Assembly: GCF_000422425.1 (NCBI RefSeq)
Contig: NZ_AULT01000029.1
Location: 1 to 64,000, forward strand
From: Oceanospirillum beijerinckii DSM 7166
GTDB taxonomy: Bacteria; Pseudomonadota; Gammaproteobacteria; Pseudomonadales; Halomonadaceae
Direction: 5' to 3'
DNA: 64,000 nt
In this document: positions 45,893 to 55,125 of the stretch, piece by piece
Layout of the letters: every line of letters starts with the position of its first letter
How positions within the stretch are numbered: position 1 is the first letter of the stretch
Program-made: the position numbers and the translations under genes
The notes under the pieces: generated by a model
Seen by the model: only the letters and a program-made list of their open reading frames with translations
What the model was told of the DNA's origin: nothing
Databases searched by the model: none

Positions 45893-48800
45893 ATGAACGT
45901 TCATCAGGAAACCAAACTGAGCCGACAGCAGCTGAATGCCAACTTTGCCCAACAGGGCATCGCCTTTTTCCCTGCCTTTGGTCACTTTACGACCATTTAT
46001 CTGAAAGATGATCAAAAGAACATTAAGCAGCAATGGCTGAAAGTGGTTAAGGAGATCGATACCCTGTGCGCACAACAGAAAGAAAAAACCGTGTGTGTAT
46101 TTGGTGTCGATTATGAGCTTTGGCAACAGTGGTGTGATCAGGACAAAATGCCAGCACCACAAGGCACTACCGATTTTGTCCGTCTGGATGACAAGCCTTT
46201 TGCCAATACCCGCGGTGACCTCTGGTTCCATATCAAGGGAACCAGCGCTGAGAGCTGTGCACTGATTTATCACACTATTCTCAAAAAACTGAAATCCGTT
46301 ACCCGCACCCATACCCACACGCCTGCTCATAAACAACAGGGTGGTAAGGTCTTTGGTGGCCGCTTTATTGATGCCATGATCAATCCTGTGGATCAGGTCA
46401 ACCTGTCCGAACGGGTGATCGTTGGTGAGGAGGATCTGTTCTATCGCGGCTCCGCCTATGTACTGCAGCAGAAATTTGTCCATAACTGGGCGGCGCTGGA
46501 CAATATGAGCATGGTCGAGAAGGAGGATATGATAGGCCGCAACCATAACCAGGCCATCATCCCGATGCACGATGAGCGCAGCCATATCAAGTGTGTGCGC
46601 CAGCTGAACGGTGAACGGGTGACACAACGTATTCTGCGTCAGGCCCTGCCTTTTGGTCATTCCGATAGCGGTGCAGGTAAAGAAGAAGGCGTCTACTTTG
46701 TCGCTTACGGTAACGACGGCAATGTGTTTGAGCAGCTGATCAAAAATATCGTCGGCTCGGACAAAGGCTTTGTTAAAGACAAGATGCTGAGCAACAGCCA
46801 AGCCATTACCGGTAACTTCTGGTTTGTACCGGCAGCAGAGCTGATTGGCCTGTCTGGTCCTGAAGCCGATATCCCTGTGCCACTGAATGACTATTACAAT
46901 GTGCGCAGCGACAACGGTCTGATGTTCTACAACAACCGGGACTTCCTCAATAAAGCGCAATCGGCCAATGCTAACGACATCCCGATCAGCGATCGTATTA
47001 TGCTGCTGTTAGGTCAAACCTTCAGCGAATGGAACGATACCTGGGAGAAGAAAAAGGTGATGCCTCCTTTGGGCCACCTGAAGGATCATGTCAAAGCTGA
47101 GCGCTGGCAGGGCTACAAAAAGGTCGCCAAGAGTAAATCCGCCGCCTTGCGTAAAGGTTTAGCGATCAAGATCAGCCTGTCCGATACCTTGCTACGACCT
47201 GAATATCGTGAAAAAGCGGGCCTGTACAATATCAAACCCAACGAGATCATTATCGGTAATATGCCACCGCTGACGTTGGGTACGGGTACTCAGGTGATGG
47301 AATATCTGACCGCCGATGAGAAGATTGAACACTTTTTTGGCAATCTGAACGAGTACTCCGCCACCGGCCATAATATTCCGAATTACCACAAGGTTATCCG
47401 CCTGGGTATCGGCGGTATGATCGAGGAAGCTCAGCTCAACCTTGATGCTTCCAAAGGCGAGAAAAAAGCCTTCTATCAATCCGTACTCTGGGCACTGGAA
47501 GGTCTACAGGCGTTTATCCTGGCCCATGCCAAACTGGCCGAAGAAAAAGTACAGGCATGCACGGATACCGATCTTCATAATAAAGAGCACTATGCGGCAA
47601 TTGCGGCTCGTATGGAGAAGCTGGCTTACGAGGCACCACAAGGCCTGTTGGAAAGCCTGCAGCTGATCTTTATCGTCAACTGTGCCTTGCACCAATCCGG
47701 CGAACCTATGTCCATCGGTCGTCTGGATCAATACCTGATCGAACCTTACGAGCAGGATATTGCCGCGGGCCGCCTGACTCAGCCTCAAGCTCAGGAGATT
47801 ATCGACGCCTTCTGGTTGAAGATGGATGAAACCGTACTCTACAACCGCCAGCATATGGAAGACTACCTGAACTATGGTACCGGTGCGGTGTTCTATTCTG
47901 CCGGTAACTTCCCTCAGGGTTCCGCGCTAAACCAGTGGGTGCAGCAGGTCACTATTGGCGGTTATCTGCCGACCAATAGCAAAAAACCAAAAGACGGCTG
48001 TAATGATATTACACTGATGTGTCTGCGTTCCGCCCGTCGTCTGCCATTGAATGCCCCTTGTCTATCTCTGCGTGTCCACCAGGCGATGAAGACACCGCTG
48101 CATGAAGAGATTCTGCAGGAAGCCGCCATGTCCATTATGTCTGGCGGTGCCGATCCTATCCTGATGAATGACGACAAACTGGTTAAAGGCCTGATGGCCA
48201 GTGGCCCGCTGCAACTGGCCGACGCCCGTGATTATGTCTGTGACGGCTGTTACGAGCCGATTATTGGCGGTAAGAGTGAATGGGCGTTCAGCTATGTACC
48301 GATCCTGCCGGTCGTGGGCATGGCGATGAACCAAGGCGCTACCATCGCGGGTGCCGGTTGGCAGCATCTGCGCGGTATCAAAACCGGCTGGAACTCCCCA
48401 GCACCGGAGCAGATCACAAGCTTTGACCACTTCATGGAGATTTTCTTTACCCAATATAAATGGCAGATCAGCAAGTTCTATAACACCCTGATGAACAGCT
48501 ATGGTGCCCTGTGGGATGTGCGCCCAAGCCCACTGTTCTCTGCCATGACCGACGGTTGCATGGAAAGCGGTAAGGATATGACCAACGGCGGTGCCGAATA
48601 TCATATTGTCGCACCGATGATGTGCGGTATTACCGATACCATCAACGCCCTGTATGCCATTAAGAAGATGGTATTTGACCAGGAGACTGCCGTTACTACC
48701 CTGCCGGAACTGCTGCAAGCCCTGTGGAATAACTGGGGTGAAGATATGCAGGAGCCTTTCCACAATGTGATGGCCGGAAATGGTCGTACGGAAGAGGCTG

Positions 48801-49519
48801 CTCTGCGCTATAAGCAGCTGCGCCAAGCAGCGTTAGCCCTGCCTAAGTTTGGTGAAGGTAACTCCGAAGATGTGAAGGCATTGGCTCAGCAGGTCGTACA
48901 GGGTTGTGTCGATATTATCCATGATGGCATTAATAAACCGGTTAAATCGGTGAAAAAAGCCTACAAGCAACTGCAGAAGCAATATGACCTGCCAGAGCGT
49001 AAGTTTGAGTTTGTGGTGACTCCGGGTGTCGGTACCTTTGAAGATAACCTGGGTCTGGGCTCCGGTATGGGGGCATCGCCGGATGGACGCCTGGCCGGTG
49101 ACCCGATTGCCGATGATTTCTGTGCCGCACCAAGTCCTGCAGATCAGCCTCCAAAAACTGAAGCCTACGATATCTACCAGTGCCTACAGGACTGGAATAT
49201 CGAAGCAATCAATGTCGGCCTGTCTAACGCCGCCCCGATTGATCTGAATATCAAAGAGGACTTCCCGGTGGATGAGCTGACCGAAGTGATTCGTCAGTTT
49301 GCCGACAGCAAGCTGGGCTCTAACCTGCTGACCTTTACTACTGCGGATCCTGAAACCTACAAACAGGCGGAAACCTTCCCTGAGAAATACGACCTGGTTC
49401 GCGTACGCCAGGGTGGCTGGAGTGAGTTCTATATCGCCATGTTCCCAGAGCATCAAAAGTATATCTCACGCCGTCGGTTTTATGAGGTGAAGTCACCGGG
49501 CAAAACCGCTAGATCCTGA
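45893..49519 (+). CDS. Fusion of a DyP-type heme peroxidase and a glycyl radical enzyme
   Basis: A 1208-residue protein; ATG 45893 has AAGGG 9 bases upstream, and an in-frame GTG at 45884 is less likely. Residues about 25-320 follow the YfeX/EfeB-like DyP pattern. FGGRFIDAMINP replaces the usual GxxDG (Asp160 kept, last Gly now Ala), the probable heme-ligand His231 is in ERSHIKCV, and Arg249 is in RILRQALPFG. Residues about 365-1195 form a full PFL-type glycyl radical domain. The thiyl Cys786 and base Glu788 are in CDGCYEPIIGG. NGGAEYHIVAPMMCGITD and GMGASPDGRLAG are family hallmarks, and the radical Gly1175 is in LVRVRQGGWSEFY. The GCxE motif fits dehydratase/lyase types (like GDH, HPAD or CutC) rather than true pyruvate formate-lyase. 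No radical-SAM activase lies nearby. Substrate unknown. Confidence 0.9.
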   Translation: MNVHQETKLSRQQLNANFAQQGIAFFPAFGHFTTIYLKDDQKNIKQQWLKVVKEIDTLCAQQKEKTVCVFGVDYELWQQWCDQDKMPAPQGTTDFVRLDDKPFANTRGDLWFHIKGTSAESCALIYHTILKKLKSVTRTHTHTPAHKQQGGKVFGGRFIDAMINPVDQVNLSERVIVGEEDLFYRGSAYVLQQKFVHNWAALDNMSMVEKEDMIGRNHNQAIIPMHDERSHIKCVRQLNGERVTQRILRQALPFGHSDSGAGKEEGVYFVAYGNDGNVFEQLIKNIVGSDKGFVKDKMLSNSQAITGNFWFVPAAELIGLSGPEADIPVPLNDYYNVRSDNGLMFYNNRDFLNKAQSANANDIPISDRIMLLLGQTFSEWNDTWEKKKVMPPLGHLKDHVKAERWQGYKKVAKSKSAALRKGLAIKISLSDTLLRPEYREKAGLYNIKPNEIIIGNMPPLTLGTGTQVMEYLTADEKIEHFFGNLNEYSATGHNIPNYHKVIRLGIGGMIEEAQLNLDASKGEKKAFYQSVLWALEGLQAFILAHAKLAEEKVQACTDTDLHNKEHYAAIAARMEKLAYEAPQGLLESLQLIFIVNCALHQSGEPMSIGRLDQYLIEPYEQDIAAGRLTQPQAQEIIDAFWLKMDETVLYNRQHMEDYLNYGTGAVFYSAGNFPQGSALNQWVQQVTIGGYLPTNSKKPKDGCNDITLMCLRSARRLPLNAPCLSLRVHQAMKTPLHEEILQEAAMSIMSGGADPILMNDDKLVKGLMASGPLQLADARDYVCDGCYEPIIGGKSEWAFSYVPILPVVGMAMNQGATIAGAGWQHLRGIKTGWNSPAPEQITSFDHFMEIFFTQYKWQISKFYNTLMNSYGALWDVRPSPLFSAMTDGCMESGKDMTNGGAEYHIVAPMMCGITDTINALYAIKKMVFDQETAVTTLPELLQALWNNWGEDMQEPFHNVMAGNGRTEEAALRYKQLRQAALALPKFGEGNSEDVKALAQQVVQGCVDIIHDGINKPVKSVKKAYKQLQKQYDLPERKFEFVVTPGVGTFEDNLGLGSGMGASPDGRLAGDPIADDFCAAPSPADQPPKTEAYDIYQCLQDWNIEAINVGLSNAAPIDLNIKEDFPVDELTEVIRQFADSKLGSNLLTFTTADPETYKQAETFPEKYDLVRVRQGGWSEFYIAMFPEHQKYISRRRFYEVKSPGKTARS

Positions 49520-49599
49520 TAGTCAGCATTTAACTTAAGCTCACAGGAAATCAGTCGAACCAGGGGACCTACAGACCATCAGTAGGTTTCCTGAACAAG

Positions 49600-50751
49600 A
49601 TGGAAAAGATTATGATGAAACTTAAACTGAACGCCATGTTTCTGCTGTTAGGTGGTTTACTGTTTCAAGCCCATGCCTACGGCGCTGCAGAGAAGAAACA
49701 AGAATCTCTGGTACAAATGATTACTGTAAACAGCTTTAGCCAACTACAACAAGCAGTACTGGAACTGAAAGAAGAGAGCAAACAGAAGAATCTGTCTAAT
49801 ACCCTGATTGTAATGGATGATGACGACACACTAACCATGATGGAGTGTGAGGATCGCAGCAAGCCAATAAGCTGTCAGTTCCTCGGTGGTCCGGCCTGGT
49901 TCAGCTGGCAGGAAAATCTGTTAAAGCAGTATCAAAGCAATCATCCAGTCCCTCAAGATCTAAACCTGCTGCAACAGCTGGAAGCCAAAAATGGCAAGCT
50001 GACCAAGCAGGAAAAAGAGCTGAAACACGAGCTGGAGAAACTGGCAAAGGAAAGTGCTAATACGGTTAAACCGCCGTTGGTAGCCAACAATATGGGCGAC
50101 TTGTTGGATATCGCCGCCCTGCTGCTGGCGATCAACAATATGCCCTATACCGAAGAGAAGGAAGTGCCTTCCGTACTGAAAACACTGACCAAAGATCAGG
50201 CCAAACTGCTGGTACTGACTGCCCGAGGCACCAGCAACCTGTCAGCCACTGAAAGCCAGTTTGCTGCCCTGACAGCTACAAAAGCGGATCAAAAGAAAGG
50301 AATCACAGCCGTGAGTTTTCAGGAGCTGATTCATAACAATGCACTGAATGGGCAAAAGAGTGGCATCGCCAGTATCGCCGGCCCATTTGCTCCCTGTACC
50401 CAGTCAACAAACGCCAGAAGCGTGAGCTATCAGGAAGGTGTGATGTATGTCGCCGGTCAGAATAAAGGTGAGATGCTGAAATGCCTGCTAAGCAAAACGG
50501 ACTCGGGGCAGATCCAAAATATCTTCTTTATCGATGATACCCTGCAAAACGTAGTTGATGTGTTCTCTGCCTTTGAAGGTCAGGATCAGTACAAGGTGAC
50601 CGCCATGCACTACACCTACCTGAAAAAGCATAAAGACGCCTTTATGAATGAAAAAGCGCTGCAGGATAAAGCCAATCAGCGCTGGGAGGATGTTAAAGCA
50701 AGCCTGGCGAGTCATCTGAAAAATCCAACAGCAATTTCTAAAGTTCAGTAA
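49600..50751 (+). CDS. Exported DUF2608 (HAD-like) protein
   Basis: A 383-residue protein with a signal peptide (MMKLKLNAMFLLLGGLLFQA, cleavage near AYGAA). The start could be ATG 49600, 49612 or 49615. The soluble part resembles DUF2608, a HAD-fold family. A first strand TLIVMDDDDTLTMM stands where HAD proteins have DxDxT, KLLVLTARG is the second motif, and IFFIDDTLQNVVDV the final Asp pair. Phosphatase activity is plausible, but the family function is unknown. It begins 80 bases after the fusion gene in the same direction, with a short hairpin (49567-49587) between, and may be cotranscribed. Confidence 0.75.
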   Translation: MEKIMMKLKLNAMFLLLGGLLFQAHAYGAAEKKQESLVQMITVNSFSQLQQAVLELKEESKQKNLSNTLIVMDDDDTLTMMECEDRSKPISCQFLGGPAWFSWQENLLKQYQSNHPVPQDLNLLQQLEAKNGKLTKQEKELKHELEKLAKESANTVKPPLVANNMGDLLDIAALLLAINNMPYTEEKEVPSVLKTLTKDQAKLLVLTARGTSNLSATESQFAALTATKADQKKGITAVSFQELIHNNALNGQKSGIASIAGPFAPCTQSTNARSVSYQEGVMYVAGQNKGEMLKCLLSKTDSGQIQNIFFIDDTLQNVVDVFSAFEGQDQYKVTAMHYTYLKKHKDAFMNEKALQDKANQRWEDVKASLASHLKNPTAISKVQ

Positions 50752-51103
50752 ACAGCACTCCAATTACCCAAGAAATGACTCAGAGTATGGCTGGTGTTGT
50801 AATTATACAAATAAACTGACATCAGCCTTGTTTCTTTGAATCTACAACCCTCTCTTTAAACCTCAGCTCTTTAAGCGCCAGTTCAGAATTTTCTCGGCAT
50901 CTATATCATTACCCTCTCTGGCCGGAGAGGGTAAAAGTGTTACTCTGCTTATCAACCTTTTTTTCACTCAGAATAGACTTTAATATCAGGCTATAGATAA
51001 CCGGTTTCACACATAAACAACCCTGATATCACCTGATTGATACCGTGCGGATCGGTATCGCATCAGAGTCGGAAGTAAAACATTTCAAGAGAAACTCAAA
51101 CCT
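50752..51103. other. Intergenic region upstream of the two-component pair
   Basis: This region holds the second REP-like palindrome (50911-50932) and the promoter of the response regulator gene. GTGCGGATCGGTATCGCATC near 51046 has weak dyad character. No gene was found. Confidence 0.4.
50911..50932. repeat. REP-like palindrome, copy 2
   Basis: ACCCTCTC pairs perfectly with GAGAGGGT around TGGCCG. The sequence GGCCGGAGA followed by TAAAAGT is shared with the palindrome at 43982-44014. Confidence 0.75.
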
Positions 51104-51781
51104 ATGAAACTACTACTTGTTGAAGATCATCAGGATATCGCCGGTATCATCTTTGATTTTTTTGAGCTTAAGGGCTACGTGCTGGACTACGCCTGCAATG
51201 GCCAACAGGGTTTTGATCTGGCCAGAGACAATCACTACGATCTGATTATTCTCGATGTGATGCTGCCACGTATGGATGGCTATACCGTGTGCAAGAAGCT
51301 GAGAGAGCAAGGAATCGATACACCGATTCTAATGTTAACCGCGCGGGATACCCGGGAAGATACCCTGGCCGGCTTTGAGCAAGGCGCTGATGATTATCTG
51401 GTCAAACCCTTTGACCTGGAAATTCTGGAAGCCCGCATCAAAGCCTTGACACGACGCAGGCTCGGCCAAACTGCCACTAAAGCCATTCGCTTTGAACAAC
51501 TAACGCTGGACATCAACACCCATTCCCTGAACCGGGGCGATTGCCGTCTCTCTCTCAATCCCACCCAGTTTACTATCCTGAAACTGCTGATCATGCGCGC
51601 ACCGGAAGTGGTGAGCAAAGAAGAGATTGTCCACACGCTATGGGGCGAGGATGAACCGGAAGGTAACGTGCTCAGAAGCCATATCTATCAACTGCGCAAC
51701 CAGATTGATAAACCCTTTAGCCATCACTACCTGAAAACAGTTCCCAAGGTAGGCTATCAATTGATCGGAGAAGACAGCTAG
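51104..51781 (+). CDS. OmpR-family response regulator
   Basis: A 225-residue DNA-binding regulator. The receiver shows the acidic pocket VEDH, phospho-acceptor Asp51 (LIILDVMLPRMDGY), the conserved Thr (MLTARD) and Lys (YLVKPFD). The winged-helix domain (about 128-222; LNPTQFTILKLLIMRAPEVV, then HIYQLRNQID) is complete. Its stop overlaps the kinase start by one base (TAGTG), so it is coupled to that kinase. Confidence 0.95.
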   Translation: MKLLLVEDHQDIAGIIFDFFELKGYVLDYACNGQQGFDLARDNHYDLIILDVMLPRMDGYTVCKKLREQGIDTPILMLTARDTREDTLAGFEQGADDYLVKPFDLEILEARIKALTRRRLGQTATKAIRFEQLTLDINTHSLNRGDCRLSLNPTQFTILKLLIMRAPEVVSKEEIVHTLWGEDEPEGNVLRSHIYQLRNQIDKPFSHHYLKTVPKVGYQLIGEDS

Positions 51782-53130
51782 TGCCCCCATCACAGCCTGA
51801 TCATGTCATCCTGAAGGTATTCCGTAGCGTAAAAAGCGCTAAACAACTCACCTTCACCTATTTCTCTATTGTGGCCTTCGCCATTATTACCTTTCACTTT
51901 GCACTCTTTGATATCACTCTGGATAAACTGGAGCGACTGACTACCCAAAATCGACTGCTGCATGATAAGCAGCAGGCCGAGGAGCTGTTGCGGAGCCACT
52001 TTCAAACACAGTTTGAAATCCCACCATTCAGCAAGGCTTATCTCAACCGTCAGGATATTCCTGACAATCTCACTCTACCGAAAAAAATGAAACTCGACCA
52101 AGCCTATGAGATTGAACGAGGTGACGGCAGTCTGGAAGATGAATATTACCTGATGTACTCCAAGATACAGGTCAATGGGCAAGAGCATTCACTTTACCTG
52201 CTGCACTTTGATGCTATATACGAACAAAGTGAAGCGGAGGCGTTTCAGGCCCAGAGTAAGCAGCTATTACTGTCGTTTTCTTTGCTCTGCATCAGTCTGT
52301 GGGTAGTGTTAAGTATCTCCAAACACCTGACTTCACCGCTGGCGCAGCTGACGAAGACACTGCAACATCGCACGCCTCAGGATCTTTCGCCTATCCCCGT
52401 CCCCGAAGGAGTTTCGACCCGGGAGGTGCTGCAATTGGTGGAACAGCTTAATCAATATCAGAATCAGATCCATGAACTACTGGAACGGGAGCGAGCATTT
52501 AACCGGTATGCCAGCCATGAACTGAGAACCCCTCTGATGGTAATTAAAGGGGCCGTATCCTTACTGGGCCAATCAAACGATGCACAGTTCATCGAAAAAC
52601 AACGCCAGCGCTTGCGACAAGCCAGTACAGAGATGAACGATTTTGTCAGCACCCTGCTATCACTGACCCGCGAGGAAGATATCAGTCGATTGAGCTATCG
52701 TACTCTCACACCGCAAGAAGTCGAAGATTGCGTCGAAAGTCACCAACACCTGTTAACCGGTAAACAGGTGCAATGCCAGATCAAAATGACCGATAGCGTT
52801 CATATCAAAATGCCTGAAACCAGTTTTAAAATTCTGCTCGGCAATCTGATCAAAAACGCATTTGCCTGTACAGAACACGGGCAGGTCTCTGTAAAAGTAG
52901 ATTCTCAGCAGATCCAGGTCATCGACACCGGTATAGGCCTGGGCAGCACCCCTCGCGGGGTCGAAGGGTTTGGTTTAGGCCTGTTGATAGCTCATGATAT
53001 CTGTCGCAAATATGACTGGCAGCTGGAGCTGATCAATAATGATCATGGAGGCTGTACCGCCAATATCACTTTGCAAAAACCCATAAGCATCAACCCTCCC
53101 AGAGTAAAAGTGGGTACTGACGCGACTTAG
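51781..53130 (+). CDS. Membrane sensor histidine kinase paired with the OmpR-type regulator
   Basis: A 449-residue kinase starting with GTG. Two transmembrane segments (about 22-45 and 160-180) surround a periplasmic sensor of about 110 residues. The HisKA box AFNRYASHELRTPLMVIKG carries His246. The ATPase domain has the N box NLIKNAFACTEHG, G1 DTGIGLG and G2 GFGLGLLIAHDIC. A HAMP-like linker lies at about 180-225. The stimulus is unknown. Target genes cannot be inferred beyond the neighbouring MgtE and DUF2608 genes. Confidence 0.92.
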   Translation: MPPSQPDHVILKVFRSVKSAKQLTFTYFSIVAFAIITFHFALFDITLDKLERLTTQNRLLHDKQQAEELLRSHFQTQFEIPPFSKAYLNRQDIPDNLTLPKKMKLDQAYEIERGDGSLEDEYYLMYSKIQVNGQEHSLYLLHFDAIYEQSEAEAFQAQSKQLLLSFSLLCISLWVVLSISKHLTSPLAQLTKTLQHRTPQDLSPIPVPEGVSTREVLQLVEQLNQYQNQIHELLERERAFNRYASHELRTPLMVIKGAVSLLGQSNDAQFIEKQRQRLRQASTEMNDFVSTLLSLTREEDISRLSYRTLTPQEVEDCVESHQHLLTGKQVQCQIKMTDSVHIKMPETSFKILLGNLIKNAFACTEHGQVSVKVDSQQIQVIDTGIGLGSTPRGVEGFGLGLLIAHDICRKYDWQLELINNDHGGCTANITLQKPISINPPRVKVGTDAT

Positions 53131-53254
53131 GTTTAAAGCACCCGTCAACATTCAAACGAGGAAAACACCACCACAGACCTAAGCGTTGTTCGGCCGAATA
53201 AATGTCATAGAAAACAGCGACAATGCTTCTTTTCCTCTGTCCAGGAGTTCAGCC

Positions 53255-54688
53255 TTGTTGGAAGCACATTCACATCGACTCAACCAAGTGATTCAGCGTA
53301 TTCAGGCTTTGATCAGTCGTAAGGAAGTGATCGAAGCCTGGTTGCAAAAACAGAATCAGCAACCGAAACAGCAGCTCACCGATGCCGTTACGCAACGTCA
53401 GCATCTCGCTGAGCTGGAGCTGTTGATTAATCGCCTGCACCCTGCTGATATCGCCCTGTTACTGGAACTGATCCCACCTGAGCAACGCTTACTGGTCTGG
53501 CATCAGGTACAACACTGTCATGCAGGTGCTGTGCTACTGGAACTATCCGATTCCGTGCGCTCCAAGTTACTCAACGCATACCGTACCGAAGATCTCACTG
53601 CTGTCACACAACATCTGGAAAGTGACGAAATTGCCGACCTGTTGCAGGAGCTGCCAGAAGAGATTGTACCGGACCTGCTCTCCTCTCTGCCTGGAACTGA
53701 ACGAGAGGATGTACGCTCCGCACTGAGTTTCCCAGAGAACAGTGTTGGGGCTTGGATGGAATTCGATATGCCCGTTGTCGTACAGGATAATATGACACTG
53801 GATAACGTACTGGCCTACCTGAGACAAGAGGGTGAGTTGCCGGATAACTCCGGCCACATTATGGTCACCGACAGTTCCGGTATACTACAGGGCACCCTGG
53901 CACTGGAAGATCTACTCACTCATAAGGGTGATATCTCTATCTCAGCACTGATAGACAAACACCCCATCACTTTCCAGACCAAAGACTCCGCTGAGGAAGC
54001 CGCACGCAGTTTTGAGCGTTACGAGCTGATTGTTGCCCCGGTGGTAAACGCACATAACAAACTGGTCGGTGTACTCAGAGTCAGTGCCCTGATGGATCTG
54101 ATTGACAAGCTGACCCAACAAAAACTGCTGGCTCAGGCGGGTCTAAGCAAAGAAGAGAACCTGTTCGACCCTATTACCAAATCCGCCAAAAACCGCTGGC
54201 CCTGGATCGCTCTCAATCTAATGATTGTTTTTGCGGCCTCACAGATTATTGATCAATTCGAAGGCGTGATCAGCCAGACCGCGGCCCTTGCCGCCCTACT
54301 GCCCATTACAGCCAATATCGGCGGCAATGCTGGCAATCAGGTGGTAGCCCTCGTTATCCGAGGGCTCGCCACCAAACAACTGGATGCCAGCAACCGCTTC
54401 CAGCTGGTGAAAAAAGAACTCTCCATCGCCATCATGAACGGTACTATATGGGGCATAATAACCGGTCTGCTCACCTTTGCCCTGTACCAAGATGCCAGCT
54501 TAGGCTTAGTGATGTTACTGGCGATGTTCTGCACCATGCTCTTCGCCGCCTGTATCGGTGTCGCCATTCCTATACTGCTCAAAGCGATGGGGCAGGATCC
54601 TGCTTTGGGCAGCAGTGTGATTATCACCGGCACTACAGACACTTTGGGTTTTTTGATTTTCCTGGGTCTGGCAACGATGATCCTGTGA
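53255..54688 (+). CDS. mgtE: MgtE-type magnesium transporter
   Basis: A 477-residue Mg2+ channel/transporter. TTG 53255 is preferred, with AGGAG 7 bases upstream; the frame is open to a TTG at 53186. A cytoplasmic MgtE N-domain (about 30-130; RLHPADIALLLELIPPEQRL) is followed by two CBS domains (GAWMEFDMPVVVQDNMTLDN and APVVNAHNKLVGVLRV). Five C-terminal helices contain the pore segment PITANIGGNAGNQVVALVIR. The absence of an ATG start is unusual but the length fits the family. Confidence 0.92.
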   Translation: MLEAHSHRLNQVIQRIQALISRKEVIEAWLQKQNQQPKQQLTDAVTQRQHLAELELLINRLHPADIALLLELIPPEQRLLVWHQVQHCHAGAVLLELSDSVRSKLLNAYRTEDLTAVTQHLESDEIADLLQELPEEIVPDLLSSLPGTEREDVRSALSFPENSVGAWMEFDMPVVVQDNMTLDNVLAYLRQEGELPDNSGHIMVTDSSGILQGTLALEDLLTHKGDISISALIDKHPITFQTKDSAEEAARSFERYELIVAPVVNAHNKLVGVLRVSALMDLIDKLTQQKLLAQAGLSKEENLFDPITKSAKNRWPWIALNLMIVFAASQIIDQFEGVISQTAALAALLPITANIGGNAGNQVVALVIRGLATKQLDASNRFQLVKKELSIAIMNGTIWGIITGLLTFALYQDASLGLVMLLAMFCTMLFAACIGVAIPILLKAMGQDPALGSSVIITGTTDTLGFLIFLGLATMIL

Positions 54689-54700
54689 CAATACTGACAT

Positions 54701-55114
54701 TTAATAATCCACCTTACCTCGCATCGACTTCACCTGGCCACGTTTGGTTTTACTATCCATACGACGCTTCTGGGAACCTCGGGTCGGTTTGGTGGCATGG
54801 CGGGTTTTCTGTACCACGGTCGCTGCCAGGATAAGAGTCTTAAGACGTTCCAGCGCATCGTCCCTGTTTTGCTCCTGGGTGCGAAACTGCTGAGCCTTAA
54901 TGATGAGTACACCCTCTTTACTGATACGTTTATCTTTCAGCTCCAGTAGGCGTTGCTTATAAAACTCTGGCAGAGAGGAGTTAGGGATATCAAAACGCAG
55001 ATGAATCGCTGACGAGACTTTATTGACGTTCTGCCCACCAGAACCTTGGGCACGAATGGCACTGAGTTCTAGCTCATCATCTGGAATGGAGACGGTATTG
55101 GAGATAATTAACAC
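54701..55114 (-). CDS. arfB: Alternative ribosome-rescue factor ArfB (peptidyl-tRNA hydrolase)
   Basis: A 137-residue release-factor-like protein that rescues ribosomes stalled at mRNA ends. The catalytic GGQ is in IRAQGSGGQNVNKVSSAIHL. The basic C-terminal tail, needed to enter the mRNA channel, is long and rich in Lys/Arg (SQKRRMDSKTKRGQVKSMRG). Length equals that of E. coli YaeJ. It converges on mgtE with 12 bases between the stops. Confidence 0.95.
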   Translation of the reverse strand: MLIISNTVSIPDDELELSAIRAQGSGGQNVNKVSSAIHLRFDIPNSSLPEFYKQRLLELKDKRISKEGVLIIKAQQFRTQEQNRDDALERLKTLILAATVVQKTRHATKPTRGSQKRRMDSKTKRGQVKSMRGKVDY

Positions 55115-55125
55115 TTATAAAATCA

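Noticed and set aside
45600-45893. FNR site upstream of the glycyl radical fusion gene
   Set aside because: No TTGAT-N4-ATCAA match with fewer than two mismatches was found; only a GATGTGAA/TTCACATC pair 34 bases apart is present.
45887-46960. A 357-codon minus-strand frame under the DyP domain
   Set aside because: It is antisense to the DyP region, which has clear family motifs on plus; the product resembles no family.
48062-48826. A 254-codon minus-strand frame under the glycyl radical domain
   Set aside because: It is the mirror of the catalytic GCYE region and carries no recognisable motif.
51104-53130. Idea that the two-component pair is a known copper or phosphate system
   Set aside because: The periplasmic sensor shows no recognisable motif and neighbouring genes do not support a specific stimulus.
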